A stretch of 64,000 nt of DNA from Parastagonospora avenae f. sp. tritici 18332-5 (GCA_022559985.1 JAFJTR010000086.1:61870-125869); one strand, 5' to 3'; positions 33,283-45,500 are shown, counted from the first letter of the stretch. Numbers and translations are program-made. The notes: generated by a model not told the origin, from the letters alone.

Positions 33283-34894
33283 ATGACCAAGAGTGCGGGA
33301 TTCAGTCCCTATCGTACAAATTCGTGGCTATATCGAGAGGTCCCAGACCAAACGCCTTTTGCAAGTGTTTTTGACGTCAGCCATGCCGGAAAAATCGAGC
33401 TTACATCTTTGATCGAATTCGATGGTCAGCACAAGTTCAGTGAGCAATTGAAGGTAGAACTTGAAGCGCTGCCCACGCAAGAGCCTGGAAGCTTCAGATT
33501 CTACGTCGGCGAGGACACCTTATGTGACACGGTGTTTGGTAGTCATATTTACAGAGACACCTCCGTCGCAATTGCCCCAGTTGGTCTGGGCCCGCCTTCT
33601 TTCACATACCTAAGGTCCCAATGGCAATCGCCGTCTAACCCACTGCCATGGCGTTCAATATCGTATGAAGCAGGAGACCTAGACGATCTTTCAGGAGTCG
33701 AGTATGCTCGAGATCCCACGTTTGCGTTTTCAACTAGGTTGCTGCGCCTATCTAAAGGAGTCTGTATTACCAAAGACAATCGAGGCTGCTACTTGGGTAA
33801 GAATTCCGATGCCACATTACACATGTCTTATCTGACTATAGGCAGTCTTTATAACAGTAACTACTGAGACTCTCAATATAGTCAGAATCTTTCCCGACCG
33901 TACGAGCAAGGCGAATTCGGATGATCATTCCGAATCGACACAGAAAGCTATAAGTTCACACCTCTCGCGTTTCTGTGATTCACTCAAAAGCGAAGTCACA
34001 TCGGAGCCATTCAAAGATCTATGGCAGAGTACAGATAACCATCAAGTCCTGATCCAATTGGTTCTAGTGTGCATCTGTCGAAGCAATCTTGTCCGACTTT
34101 CAAACTTCGTCGATGCCGTCCAACACTTCCGCTGGCGTCATCGCGAGTGCGCCACGGATCCTCGCAGTGCCATGACAAGCACATTCTCGAATCAAGACAT
34201 GATCAGAGACGCCTACTTCTACGAGGAACTCCAGGGCGATGTGTCAGACCTCAATTCCGCCAGCTTGGCTTTGCTCGAGCTTCTCGGAACCAATTTCAGG
34301 ACACCACTGCACGCGGAATTCGACTACTTGGCTGCGGATACCCGCGCTATTTGCGCAGACATAGCAAAGAGCTCGAGTCGGCTGTGCGCAAGACTGGATC
34401 ACCATATGAGCTTGTTCCAGCAGCTGCGTAGCTTCAGAGAGGCACAGGGTGTCTGGGTTCTCGGTCTGTTAGCCAGTGTCTTCCTTCCACTTTCGCTCGC
34501 CACTGGTCTTCTCAGTATGCAAACCCGCCTTGTGGATCTTAATCTAATACTCTACGACTTCTGTGGAGTGATTGTTCTGATTGCTACTTTCGTACTTATA
34601 GTCGTTGGTCTACTGAATGCGTACGATCGTTTGCATGGGCGGCTTCTGAAGTGGGGCAGCTCTGATCCTGGCTTTCGCCATCAGATCTACCCCATCATTG
34701 GTAAGGCTATTGCGGGAAGCTGCTTGGTGATTTGGGCTCTGTTGCTGTCGAGCTTTCTGATCGGGATGGTAAAGAGCGCGGAATTAGGCTCGAAGATACT
34801 GGGTTATGGTATCGGTGTTATTGGCGGTGTGGCACTACTTGCAGGCCTTGGTGTTTCAAGCTTGAGGATTTTGATCAAAATATCACGTACCTGA
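33283..34894 (+). CDS. CorA-like membrane protein
   Basis: Two exons (33283-33796, 33846-34894), 520 residues; the 49-nt intron (GTAAGA...GGCAG) rejoins CYLV-FITVTTETLN. The first ATG in frame is at 33283; the frame is open further upstream but without ATG. A soluble N-terminal region of about 330 residues is followed by a helical segment (LDHHMSLFQQLRSFREAQGVWVLG). Then comes the CorA-like membrane part: LLASVFLPLSLATGLLSMQTR, a second helix (CGVIVLIATFVLIVVG) and two further C-terminal helices (SCLVIWALLLSSFLIG and GYGIGVIGGVALLAGLG). In true CorA transporters the first helix ends in GMN; here the position reads SMQ, so Mg2+ transport is doubtful. Fungal CorA-like proteins of this kind are uncharacterised. 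Confidence 0.75.
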
Positions 34895-35197
34895 TGAGGT
34901 GCACCTGTAGCACATAAGCAGTCACTATCTCGACAGAAATTGTCGTAAAGAAACTAGGTTCCAAGTCTTAAATTTTCGAGAAAGGACAGTAAAGTATAAA
35001 TAATATAATTGTTAATGACGCCAATTGGGTATATTCTGATCCAGCGAAGCTAACGCCTCACAACTCAAATCCTCCTTCGATGCAATGCAACGCACGTGCT
35101 AATTCCTCCTTCGATGCTCCCTTTCCTCTCACACCAAAGATGCCCTTGCGCAGCTCAATATCTCCTCCTCTTCATCCTTCGAAGCACTTCGTGAACC
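34895..35197. other. Convergent 3' flanks
   Basis: 303 bp between the convergent CorA-like and WD40 genes; AT-rich around 34,970-35,030 (AAATAATATAATTG), likely 3'-end signals. Nothing else seen. Confidence 0.55.
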
Positions 35198-38100
35198 TCA
35201 AAGCGGCGGGCTCTCCGGCCGATCAATAGCCAACGAGAAGTAGTAGTCCGTGAGCGCATTCATTTCGTCACCCGCATAAGTCGTATCCTGTTCATCCAGC
35301 ATCTCTTCGAGCACGTCTCTTCCAAAGCGCCTCAGTGAAGGGACATTCAGCTTGCTTCCAGTCCCGACAGGCTGTTCTACGCACTCATAACCCAGTGCGC
35401 CAATCTCCCATACACCTGCACAAGAGTCGCAGATCAGCGTTGTGGTAGCGGGTGCGATAGGATTGACGGCGTGACAGCGGAAGCACTCGAAGGAGCAGCG
35501 CTCGCACAAGACTGCCTCCTCACTACCATCGTTGGCTGGAGAAGGCCGGGCTGGCCGACCACAGTGTGTGCACTTGGATTTGCCGGGCATAATGCGAGTC
35601 GTAGTGTCGACTGCAGTCCACTGTCGTCGGAGCTCATCTGGTATGCGATCTACGCTTCGTCCGGAATCGCCAATCTCTTCGCATGTCATCTTGACCATGT
35701 TGTCCCTACACATTGGGATATTGCATTGTGGACCAGGGTGCGCCACCATACTCAGCTGGAATTCAAGAGCTTGTTGACGGAGGTATGGTGCGTCAATACC
35801 TTCATCAAACGGCCCTGCATAGTATGGCCCTTGGACAACTTGTGTGATAGGTAGATTGCCCATCGGTGCAAGTTGTAGTTGCTGGCTTGCGAGAAGATCG
35901 TTGCTCTCGTCTACTCCAGACTCAATCTTGGAAGGCCTGTCGATGACTTCGCCGGTGACTGAGTCATAGTCATAATCGACACCTTCGTACGGGACGTAAC
36001 GTAGCTTTTCCGTATCCTTCGCTTCGCAGTCGTCTCTGCCAACATCCAAAACGTTGACAGACCCGTTCACGTCGCCTAGGACCAGCTTGCTGTAGTCAGG
36101 ACTGAAGGCACCGGCCATTATGCCAGAGTTGAAGGTGACAATGTCCTTCACGAACGTGTCATCATCAGAACGAGTGACGTCCCATGCCTTCACAACACCA
36201 TCTGACGACCCGCTGTACAGTCGCATCGCGTTCTCACCCCAGGACAAAAACCGAACACCGGTGTCTGTACGCTCATGGGGTAGGCCATCTTGCAGGGGCA
36301 TGAGCGAACGTCCATGGGACAGGACTTTGAGGGGATTATCCGAGTTGCGCATGTCCCAAACATAGGCGCGACCATCAGTGCAGCCGGCCGCAATCAAGTG
36401 CTCGTCCTGTGATGACCAGACGACGTCATTCATATCCAGGGCCTTACACTCGATCTCCAACGGACAAGTGTACTTGTTTGACGTTCTCTCATCGTAGAGG
36501 CGAATTACTGATCGTGTGCCTCTGTTCACGTTGTTTCCTGCCACACAGCCGGCAGCGAATGAAGGCATGTACCTTCGATTCGGATTGAACGTGACATCGA
36601 ACACATTCCTCCCAGAGCCATGGACTTGTATTTGAATTTGTGACTCTATGTCCCAAAGACAAAGATCGCCATTGGTATCGAAAGCATAGTCTTCTCGTAC
36701 ATTCGCCCCAAAGCCAGCAAGTAGATGATTACCGTATCTAGGCTCAAATTGGAGTGCCTGGGGAAGAATGCGCAAATCGGAACGCGATTCAGCCTTGGTG
36801 GAATGGAAGTTGACCTTGCTATATTCCCAGGGTTCATCTTCATCCAATGTGACCAATTTCACTGCAGCGCCAGAAGTCCTTTTCGCTGCAGTGGCCAGTA
36901 TTCCAGCATGCTTACGATTGACAACCAACATATCAACCTCAGCTTTTTGTGTGAACTTCGTAGCTAGATATGGCTGCAAACACGCAGGATTCAGGCCCCA
37001 GACGCAGACAGAACGGTCATAGCCAGCTGAATACATGAGCTTCCCGCTCTCCGCAAATGCGACTGAAGTCACTGTGGTGTAAAGTTTTGGATCCTGGGAA
37101 ACAAACATAGCATGGCTTGAGTTGGCGCCTGACTGTGTTCTCTCGCGTTCTATTGTATGCCCAGCAAGCTCATGAATAGTTGTATCCGAAAGGCGTCCGA
37201 GGAGGAGATTGTTAGGCCGATTGTATTGCATTGAGTCATTGTCAGTGACTGCAACAGCACCAGCCGCGAATCGGTCCCCGTCTCGAGACCAAGCGATGGT
37301 GTGTATATCGCTCGACGCACCGGTCCACGTAGCTAGGGGTCCCAAGGTGTCCATGATTTTGTTCTTGACCTGGTAAGTCAACGGTTTCGATGCCGCTTGC
37401 CATCCTCTTCTCGACCCAATGCCGAGCTCCCGCCCGCGTAGCATCGACGACGTACTTGGAGTATGCACCGTATTGCTAGATTTCGGTGGGCGAGCTGCGG
37501 CGAGTCGAAGGATTTGTGGTGCTTCGGCCAGGCGACCCCCACGCGCATCGTTCAGGAATGAGGCGATTCCAGAAGAGTCACGAGCGAGCAGACGCTGCTC
37601 GAGAGCGTGTATAAGCTGTTGGAGCTTGGAGTCTGTCAGGATTTTCAGCATCGCACGGAGTTGGCGTCTCTGTGTACTATGTATGCGCCTTTGAGGGGAG
37701 GTGGAGACTTTTGCAACTGCTCGCTCAACATGAGCCACTTCTACCGGGCTGAAGTCTACGTGAAGGAGCATGCCTTGCCATTCGCAGCTCGCCAGCTGCT
37801 CCCACTCCCAGTCTTCCGGTGAATCTTGGAGTAGAGTACGCTGTGAATTGTCGAGGTAAGGTAGCTTCGGAGGCTTGGTGTTGCGAAGCCACTTATTATC
37901 TGCGAATAGCGCGATGGCGGCGTCGTCCGTGTCAAAGTTCATGTTTAGAGGTGTGTTGATGACCGTGTGGGATTTGGGTGATACTGTCCGCTCTTCAGGA
38001 GGGGATTTTGATCGCATGTGTGTGTCTACTTCTGCCGATTCACCAGCAAGAGCCTCGTCCATCCCAAATCTTTGTTGTCTTATGCGCATCCGGACGTCAT

Positions 38101-39598
38101 AATTGATTAGAGGTGCCCGGCGCGGTCGTGCTTGACGAGTACTAGAATCCGTCCCTGAAGAGTAGTCATGCTCAATGGTCTCGCGCGCAGCGGCTGGTCT
38201 TGGTGCAGCGGGATGTAAGTCTGCTGCAGCGAGACGATCCCGTGGGACAGGATCATTCGCGTACGCGGATGCCCAGTCTATAGTTGCTTCTCCCGCCCAT
38301 TGTGCCGGCAATTTCAAAACTGCAGGGTCCTGCAATCTGTCCCTCCGATTCGTCTTTGTCGTGTATTTGGATTGGAGAACGGGGTATGTGCGTTCAGGGT
38401 AGTACTTCTGGAACTCGGTCGTGATGACTTTCCATGGGAATTTCTTGACCTCTTTTAAGAATATCAAGAGGTGCTCTTCCTGTTCCGAAAACTGACTGGT
38501 GTTCTTTGCGCGTCCAGTCTTTTGGGGACCAGATGTACCTGAGGAAACAGACGAAGGTTTCTGAACAGCCGCAATGTTTTTTGCAGTGGCCAACGACTCT
38601 GCAGGGCCACCCATGATGAACGCATCGGACATCAGACTGTCTTTGTCGGCTTCGACAGCCGTTGCACCGGAAAAGTATCCGCTTTTGGGCGGCTGAGCCC
38701 TAGAGGCTGGAGTGCGGTTGGCTGAAGTTTGCGAAGGAACATCGGTTTGCATCTGAAGTTTTGATATAACCTGAGCGTGCGGGCCTCGTTCACTGCTGAC
38801 GCTGATGTTCTTAGTCCGTTGCGGTCTTCGTGCGTTGTTATGTGATAGCTGCACTGAAATGCGACGCGCATCTTCATTTTCTGAAGCCATAATAGGTCGG
38901 GGTACGTGGAAGCTGCTCAGATCGGACGTGCGCCCAATCTCAAGAGGTCTTGGTCCGGTTGCTTCCACTTTGTCTAGCAAGGACGTAGTTGTAGCGTTTG
39001 ACTTCAAAGCTGCATTCATGTACTGCACGGATGGAGCTTTCTTCAATATGTTCGATCGCATGCCCTTGTCGGCCTGTCGACTCGGCGTGGGCCTGGGTTG
39101 TGGACAGTTGCTGGCTGCTGGAATGGCGTAGGGTTGGCGATGCGCAATCTGAGCTGGAGGGCCAGGGATGTGCATCTGTCGTCCTGGCCTTGATGTCTTC
39201 CTCTTCTTTGGCGGGCGATCCATCCCATCAGCCTCGTCTGAGCCATCATACGTGTTCATGTGAAGGGGCGCATGCGCGTTTAGAGTTGCGGCGGTGGTAG
39301 CATTCATGGCGTTTGGCATGTGACCAGAGCTTGTGAGTTTCGTGAGGCCATTTGAATTCTGCTGTGTTGGTGCGCTCGAATGCGTGGGAGGGTTTCGAGG
39401 TGTTGTTGCTGGGACGGGTACGCGTGGGGTAGCAGGTGGTGCTTTCGGTGTTGAAGCGAGAGAGGGTCTGCTTGAACCAGGTAGACACACCATCGTTCTC
39501 GGAGGGTTGGGTAGCGCAGGAAACGTCAAGATGCCTTCTTCTTCATCGTCTGATTCTAGGGTCAGGTCCACAATGCCCTTGCCCCAGTCGCTGCGCAT
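35198..39598 (-). CDS. Large Myb-like/WD40/zinc-binding nuclear protein with a SUMO-interacting-type motif
   Basis: Uninterrupted frame; from the ATG at 39598 it encodes 1466 residues. The frame is open to 39655, and a 14-nt 5' exon (39713-39700, MMSL) spliced over 42 nt would extend it, so the start is uncertain. Order: IVDLTLESDDEEE at the N-terminus (hydrophobic core plus acid, like a SUMO-interacting motif); about 350 disordered residues with PPKKRKTSRPGR; a Myb/SANT-like segment (SQFSEQEEHLLIFLKEVKKFPWKVI...SKYTTK); a WD40 array from about residue 750 to 1200 (SAGYDRSVCVWGL, AAGCTDGRAYVWDM, SGSSDGVVKAWDV); and a C-terminal zinc-type cluster (CTHC, CERC, CFRC, CDSC). It may correspond to Neurospora DIM-9 / fission yeast Raf1 (WD40 factor of the H3K9 methyltransferase complex), but that is only a guess from architecture. 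Confidence 0.8.
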   Translation of the reverse strand: MRSDWGKGIVDLTLESDDEEEGILTFPALPNPPRTMVCLPGSSRPSLASTPKAPPATPRVPVPATTPRNPPTHSSAPTQQNSNGLTKLTSSGHMPNAMNATTAATLNAHAPLHMNTYDGSDEADGMDRPPKKRKTSRPGRQMHIPGPPAQIAHRQPYAIPAASNCPQPRPTPSRQADKGMRSNILKKAPSVQYMNAALKSNATTTSLLDKVEATGPRPLEIGRTSDLSSFHVPRPIMASENEDARRISVQLSHNNARRPQRTKNISVSSERGPHAQVISKLQMQTDVPSQTSANRTPASRAQPPKSGYFSGATAVEADKDSLMSDAFIMGGPAESLATAKNIAAVQKPSSVSSGTSGPQKTGRAKNTSQFSEQEEHLLIFLKEVKKFPWKVITTEFQKYYPERTYPVLQSKYTTKTNRRDRLQDPAVLKLPAQWAGEATIDWASAYANDPVPRDRLAAADLHPAAPRPAAARETIEHDYSSGTDSSTRQARPRRAPLINYDVRMRIRQQRFGMDEALAGESAEVDTHMRSKSPPEERTVSPKSHTVINTPLNMNFDTDDAAIALFADNKWLRNTKPPKLPYLDNSQRTLLQDSPEDWEWEQLASCEWQGMLLHVDFSPVEVAHVERAVAKVSTSPQRRIHSTQRRQLRAMLKILTDSKLQQLIHALEQRLLARDSSGIASFLNDARGGRLAEAPQILRLAAARPPKSSNTVHTPSTSSMLRGRELGIGSRRGWQAASKPLTYQVKNKIMDTLGPLATWTGASSDIHTIAWSRDGDRFAAGAVAVTDNDSMQYNRPNNLLLGRLSDTTIHELAGHTIERERTQSGANSSHAMFVSQDPKLYTTVTSVAFAESGKLMYSAGYDRSVCVWGLNPACLQPYLATKFTQKAEVDMLVVNRKHAGILATAAKRTSGAAVKLVTLDEDEPWEYSKVNFHSTKAESRSDLRILPQALQFEPRYGNHLLAGFGANVREDYAFDTNGDLCLWDIESQIQIQVHGSGRNVFDVTFNPNRRYMPSFAAGCVAGNNVNRGTRSVIRLYDERTSNKYTCPLEIECKALDMNDVVWSSQDEHLIAAGCTDGRAYVWDMRNSDNPLKVLSHGRSLMPLQDGLPHERTDTGVRFLSWGENAMRLYSGSSDGVVKAWDVTRSDDDTFVKDIVTFNSGIMAGAFSPDYSKLVLGDVNGSVNVLDVGRDDCEAKDTEKLRYVPYEGVDYDYDSVTGEVIDRPSKIESGVDESNDLLASQQLQLAPMGNLPITQVVQGPYYAGPFDEGIDAPYLRQQALEFQLSMVAHPGPQCNIPMCRDNMVKMTCEEIGDSGRSVDRIPDELRRQWTAVDTTTRIMPGKSKCTHCGRPARPSPANDGSEEAVLCERCSFECFRCHAVNPIAPATTTLICDSCAGVWEIGALGYECVEQPVGTGSKLNVPSLRRFGRDVLEEMLDEQDTTYAGDEMNALTDYYFSLAIDRPESPPL

Positions 39599-39741
39599 GT
39601 TAGAGGTGGTCGCGGTTATATGCACGAAGTTGGAAAGTATCGCGTCTTCGTTCAACCCTTGAGTTGTAGGGGAGAGGAGAAGAATAGTAATTAACTTACC
39701 CCAGCGACATCATCGTTGTCAAGCCAAAACGTCGCGTCCAT

Positions 39742-40053
39742 TTAGACGTGCAGAGTGAAGGTGAATATCGCGTTAAGTGGTTTGCGACCGTGCGTCATTT
39801 AGGGCAGCTGCAGCTAAACTAACGCGAGTTCTCGACTATTTGCCAGTAACTAGCTCACAGACAATCACCTCTCAATCGGATCTTATCCACCTCTCGCTTA
39901 CCGCTCACTTACCTCGCAGTAAATTCCATATCAGCTAACAGATGCACGTGCGAGGGCTATGTCAATGCTGTGTCACATGTTCAGTCCGTCAAATAAGAAA
40001 CCTCATGTTTTGCTAATAACTCCTGGTTGTTCTCATTCACCGCGGCTAGCTAC
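39742..40053. other. Intergenic region
   Basis: About 310 bp between the 5' end of the WD40 gene and the stop of the permease gene, both on the minus strand. Promoter plus 3' UTR; nothing else seen. Confidence 0.5.
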
Positions 40054-41730
40054 TTAATATTTGTGTTTGCTCATTTCATCAACGCCGCCTTCCGGGCTGT
40101 CATGCACTGCAATACCAGTAACCGGTACCTCCTCACCTGGCGCGACATCCTGAGGCACCGGCGGGCCCGTGAAATGTCTGCTGCCGATGAAGTACCATAC
40201 AACACTGATGGTAGCAAACCCAGCAAAGACCACACTTGCGTAGTTCATTGTCGCAGGCTCGACAGGCAAGCTGACCGGCATGCAAAATAGCACAATTGCG
40301 AGACAGATCCAGACAATCATCGCAACGTTAATGGCATATCCAAATCGTCCCAGGGAGTAGGATGAGTTCTTGACGGCGTGGCGACCTCTGATGACGGAGA
40401 TGAGGATTGGCATGCCGTACGATGCGGAGAGACAGATCGTGGCGACACCTGTGAAGGAATTGAAGGCGGCGGACGAGCCGAAGTAGATGAGTCCGAGGAG
40501 GCAGTCAACAGCCGTCGACAGCAGGAGTGCGCCAAGAGGGATATCGAAGCGCTTGTCGACTTTGGCCCATAGCCTTGATCCGGGGATAGCGCCATCTCGA
40601 GCGAAAGCATATGTGCATCGCGAAGCTGCTGTGAGCGCTCCGGTACCAGCGAAAAACAATATTCCGAGGATCAGGAAGAGGAGTCCGAATCCTCCACCGG
40701 CAGATCCAGTCACGGTCTTGAAGAGCAGTCCGATAGGCTGTCCATTTGCGACGTCGAGGAGAAGCTGCACATCCGGCAGAACGAACAGGATTGGGATCAG
40801 GTAAATGACACCAGTGACACCGGCTGCCGCGACCGATAGTACAATCGCCTTGGGGACCTCGCGCTCTGGGTACGCGACTTCTTCACACATGGCAGCGACC
40901 ATTCCGTAACCGGTGAGTGTGTAAGCAGCCTGGAGAAGTCCGACAAAGAACGCCCATCCAGATGGCCTAAACATGTCAGTACTTCTGTTGTTTCTAAATG
41001 TACAGCTATGTACTCACCATCCACTCTGGCTAGCATCATAGTGCGTAAACACAAACTTCGCATCGCGCTTCGTGTCCGCCATGCTCAACAGCACCACAAG
41101 GATAATAACCACACTACTCGCCGTCCAGTAAATGCAAATCTTATTAATAAGATCCAAATACCTTGCGCCAAAAATATTCGTGAGCATGCAAACCATCATA
41201 ACAGCCCAGAACATCAACACCGTCTGCCACTGATTCGGCACAAAGTCCTCATCCCACAGCGTAATCGCCGACAAGATGAGTTGCCCGCCCGAAAAGTTGA
41301 TCGACAGCGTAACAGTCCAATTCCCCACGAGCGTCAGCCATCCAGTAATCCAGGACGTAATCGGCGCCCACTCGCGCGTACTCAGCATCGCAGACCAATA
41401 ATACACACCGCCCGCGGTCGGATACACGGCGCAGATTTCCGCGAGCGACGCAGCGATGCACAGCGAAATCAGCGAGACAAGGACCCAGCCGTAGAGCACG
41501 GTGACGGATTGGCCGTCGGTGAGCGTGATGTACAGCGTGGTTGAGAGACCGAATGGCACGGCCATGATGGCGAACGACAGACCTAGGACGCTCATCATGC
41601 TCAGGTTGCGAGGGAGTTCGGATTGGTAGCCCATTTTTGCGAGCGCGGCGTCGGCGCTGGGGTCGGTGGTTGAGCCTCGTCGCGGGCCTGACATGCTGCC
41701 GGTTATCGAGTTGCTTCGTCTTTTCATCAT
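40054..41730 (-). CDS. Amino acid/GABA/choline-type permease (APC superfamily)
   Basis: Two exons (41730-41018, 40966-40054), 541 residues, about 12 hydrophobic helices. The 51-nt intron rejoins ASQSGW-PSGWAFFVGLLQAAYTLTGYG. Hallmarks of the fungal GABA/choline permease branch: ELPRNLSMMSVLGLSFAIMAVPFGLSTT at helix 1, EICAVYPTAGGVYYWSAML, GWLTLVGNWT, the YTLTGYGMVAAMCEEV motif of helix 6, and REVPKAIVLSVAAAGVTG. Family knowledge: proton-coupled uptake of amino acids, GABA or choline at the plasma membrane (Uga4/Hnm1-like). Substrate not decidable. ATG at 41730 is the first Met in frame (MMKRRSNS); the frame is open a little further but without ATG. Confidence 0.92.
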
Positions 41731-42556
41731 GTTGGCAGATGGTTGTCGCGAATGGACTTCCAAACTCGAGCGTTATCACGAGTAGTCTACAACTCTTCTC
41801 AATGGGGATGTAGCGACGCCGCGCGAGTGATTTGCGTGCAGCAAGTAGCAAGGTACAGTCGATGCAGGTGGTAACACAAGACCAGGAACAAGCAACGATC
41901 AAAGTTCCCAAGAAATGCGCACGCGAGAAACCAAATACCAAGACAGACGAGTCGCGTGTCTATCCTACCTATCCCAAAGCTGCGGGGAAAAACCTCCACC
42001 CAGTCTAGATCCGAAGCCACCGCCGCAACCTTGCTATCGTTCGCGCAACGCCGCAACACCCACAAGCCCCTATGATAAGCTACGCGCGCTCTACCCAATC
42101 GCCTGGATAGGCCGCCATTGTTATCGCGTCGCGCTCGCCGCTGTCAGATGCGGCTTGTCACCGATCAGCCGCGTGCGTCATGGCCCCCATGTGCCGGCTA
42201 GACATGCCGCAAAAGCGGGTCAATGTCGGGGCGCTTCGTATCTTCTGCGGTGGAATTGTGGAGGGTAGCGGATGGGGAACGTCAAAGAGTAAAAAGGGGT
42301 TCGATTAGGAGGACACTGAGCTGGACAAAGGAGTTGGGATTCTTATTGAAGAACTCAAATTAAACATTTTGTTTGTTCCCAAGGGAAGTAAATGCATGAG
42401 CCATCTAAATGCATTGGGTATACTGCAAAGTGTTCAACGCCGGCCGTAATTCCAATCCGAGCATATTGCTACCTTTTGTGGGCAGCTTTTGATTTGTAGT
42501 TGATGGTGGTGGAGCCTCAATTCTCTTGACTCTGCTGAGAGATCCTGATGGTCTCG
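41731..42556. other. Intergenic region
   Basis: Promoter side of the permease and 3' flank of the chromodomain gene, both on the minus strand. A 117-codon plus ORF at 41915-42268 has no domain and lies in promoter-like sequence. Nothing else recognised. Confidence 0.5.
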
Positions 42557-45500
42557 TCAAGATGAACGTAGCTCACCGCTTTCCAGCGACGACTGGCTGT
42601 CCATCATATTCTCATCCTGGATGCGCGTCACCTGCTTGACCTGTGGAGCTACAGTGTCGTCTTTCTTCGGCATCAGGTACTTCTCATAGAAGTCAAAGCA
42701 TCGTTCCTCGCCGTCATGCCCGTCCTTTGAGAGTTCGAGTATGCACCTATCGGGGCTGATAATGTCGGTTATGGTGGCGCATTCCCGCAGCCATTGTTTC
42801 GCAGGAGTCGAGAACGGGGCAGTGTGGACAATGTAGAAATGGCGATAGTCACGGCGAAGGTCCGTGTGTAGAGCCGTGTAGTAACGGATCATGCGCAAGT
42901 TGGCCTTCTCATGGCTGCGAGCGAGCGAGTTGAAGTAGTTTATGGGCTCCTCCTTGGCAATCACGCGGCGTTCCGACATGATGGGAAACTTGTCAGCCTC
43001 GTGACTCAATGGCATGACAGGCCAGTCTTGCTCAATGTACTTGGTGTCACTGAGAAGTGTGTAGAGCTCAGCTCGAGCGACCGCGTCTGGTTCGCCGGCT
43101 TCTAATGCCTTCGCATGCTCTTCACACTTTGCGAAAAGGTATTCCATAAGCTCTGGGCGCACGCAAAGACGCCAGTACAGGTTGATATTGTCAACCTCTT
43201 GCCATGGGGTTTCGGCGTGCTCGGGATCGCGCAACCTCTCGATCTTCGCAATGAACAGCTTGACAATTTCTAAGGCTTGACAAGGTCGGGCTTCGAAAAC
43301 ATCATCAGTGATGTAGATGAAGCCTCCAGCTGGGAAGAGCTCTATGCACTCTTGGCGCTTTTCAGGCGGAGGGAGCGATGAAGCAGGATCATACTCAACG
43401 CCTTCCTGCATGCCGACCGACCATACGCGGACCTGGTTTCGCAGCACTTTGCCAAAATCCTTTAGCTCCGAGAAAAATTCGAAATCCGGGTGTACCTGAG
43501 GTGCTCGTCAGTCTGTGATAATGTGCTTATCAAAAGCTTGTAGACTCACAACCAAGATACCAGAGCTATGTTTTTTCTCAACGTATTCGCGTGCGTACTG
43601 CTCCCAGGCACCTTCAAAACGAGCGTTGCTCACTTCTACATGATTTAGCCAAAGCCAGCGAGTCACAAGCTCAAGTTCCTCCTGATTCTCGACAGGATGG
43701 TATAGAAGGAATGCCTTGCGATCGAGCATATTCTTTCCTCTCTCGTCCTGGCTCCATTGGAACATATGCAAAAAGTCTGTCTTCAGCGCCCTTTCAATCT
43801 TCAGTTTCATCCCCGAGCTAGCAGGGACTGCACGAGGTGGAGCCGTAGGTGCCTTGAATGTGCGCAGCCCATTGCTCACAGTCGAAAGTGGTGACAGCGT
43901 GGACGGAGCCTGGTTTTTTTCGTCAACCGTTGGTCGACGTAAAGTTGCAGGTGTCTGCTCATCGGCATCAAGCATATGAGTATCTACTGCTTCATCGTTT
44001 TGCATGCGTGACGCGCGGCCAGCTGTGAACTGCCGTCTAGGCCCTTGCGTGGTTCTAGCGATGGCGTCTAAGAATGATTAGTTGGTGACAATATTGAGAG
44101 GGACATTAGACGTACTGTGTTCAGCATTGCGATGATTAGGGTCGATGTGTGTGCGTCGGCATTGCTCCGCCGAATATATGCAAGTCCCCCTGAGAAAGTA
44201 ATAGCATGGCAAGGGTGATTTGGAAGACACAGGTCTGGGTCCTAATTGCGCAACTACACCTGTATCGTAGTGTTTGAAGCTGCACATTTCGTCCGGTTTT
44301 TCACAGCCTCCATTAGCCCAGTACCAGCAGGTCTTATCTGTATTCTTTCCAAAAAAGGATGGTCTCTGCCCACTCCATGGTCCTTCTTTGGGGTGTACGG
44401 GGCTCAGTGCGGTGTTACGATTAGTGCCTGGTATCAGACCTGCATTGGGCCGTGCAAAGTCTTGTCTCTGCTCACTCAATGATCCTTCGCTGAGGCCCGT
44501 AGAGACTCGTGCGGTGTTATGATTAGTGCTTAGTATCCGACCTGCACTAGGGCGCGCAAAGTCTTGTCCCTGCTCACTCGACGGCTTTTCGTCAGGGTCT
44601 ATGCGCACCGGTGCCGTATCAATATCGATCGCTAGCCAGCCTGTGTTGTAGTGTGCATACTTGCATTCCGCATCAGTTTTGCGGCATCCATACGGTTCTC
44701 TCATCCAGTATAGACATGTCACTGGTGGTATGCGCATCTTCGGCAGCAGCTTCCCGTCAATATTAGCGACTTCAATGTCACGGCCATTCCCGTCTTTGTT
44801 GCGGTGGAGATATTTGCAGATCCTGGGGGCGTATGGGCAATTGTTGCTAAGTCTCCATTCGGGACAGACTAGAGGGAGTTTATCTTTTTCCCAATCTTGC
44901 ATAGGGTCAAAATATTGACGACCACCTCTTCCTGTACGTTCATCTTCGTCGGATGACTCCACGCGACGATTGCCAGTCTCGCGACGTGAGTAAGGATCAT
45001 CAGCTGGACGCGATGGCTTCGGTTTGACCGGATTAGAAGGACCGGGACCAACGAACTCGAGGACGGTGGGATCAGGTGTGCCCTCGTAACGAGACCGTTG
45101 TTCAGCCTTTGCCCTGAAATGGAGTTTGTTGTAGAGTACGCCCTTCGTGTCCCATTTACTCCTCTGTGGCTCCTTCTTTTGATTCGTGAATCTGATTGGG
45201 GGAGCTGCCTTGGAAGCTGTTCCGGTCTTCCTCGACGACGGTGGGGCTCCTGAGATAGGCGCTTTACGAGCACCGGTGGAGACTGTTGCGGGTGCGGGTG
45301 CGGGTGCGGGCTTCTGGACTGAAGCTGTTCCAAGAGTGCCAATAGAGCGCTTCGGGGCTGCTGGTGTAACGTTTTCTTTTGATGTGGTCGCGGTCGAGAC
45401 TCGGGCAGCGGACTCACTTGGGCGCCTCTCAAGTTGTTTTACTGCCGCGCTATCTGGTGTCTTTGAAACTACTGGCGCAGGAAGCGCCCTCGTAAGTTTA

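Noticed and set aside
43508..44005. Separate gene starting MQNDEAVDTHML
   Set aside because: A 48-nt intron with good signals joins it in frame to the chromodomain ORF upstream, and a 54-nt intron joins it downstream; it is the middle exon of one gene.
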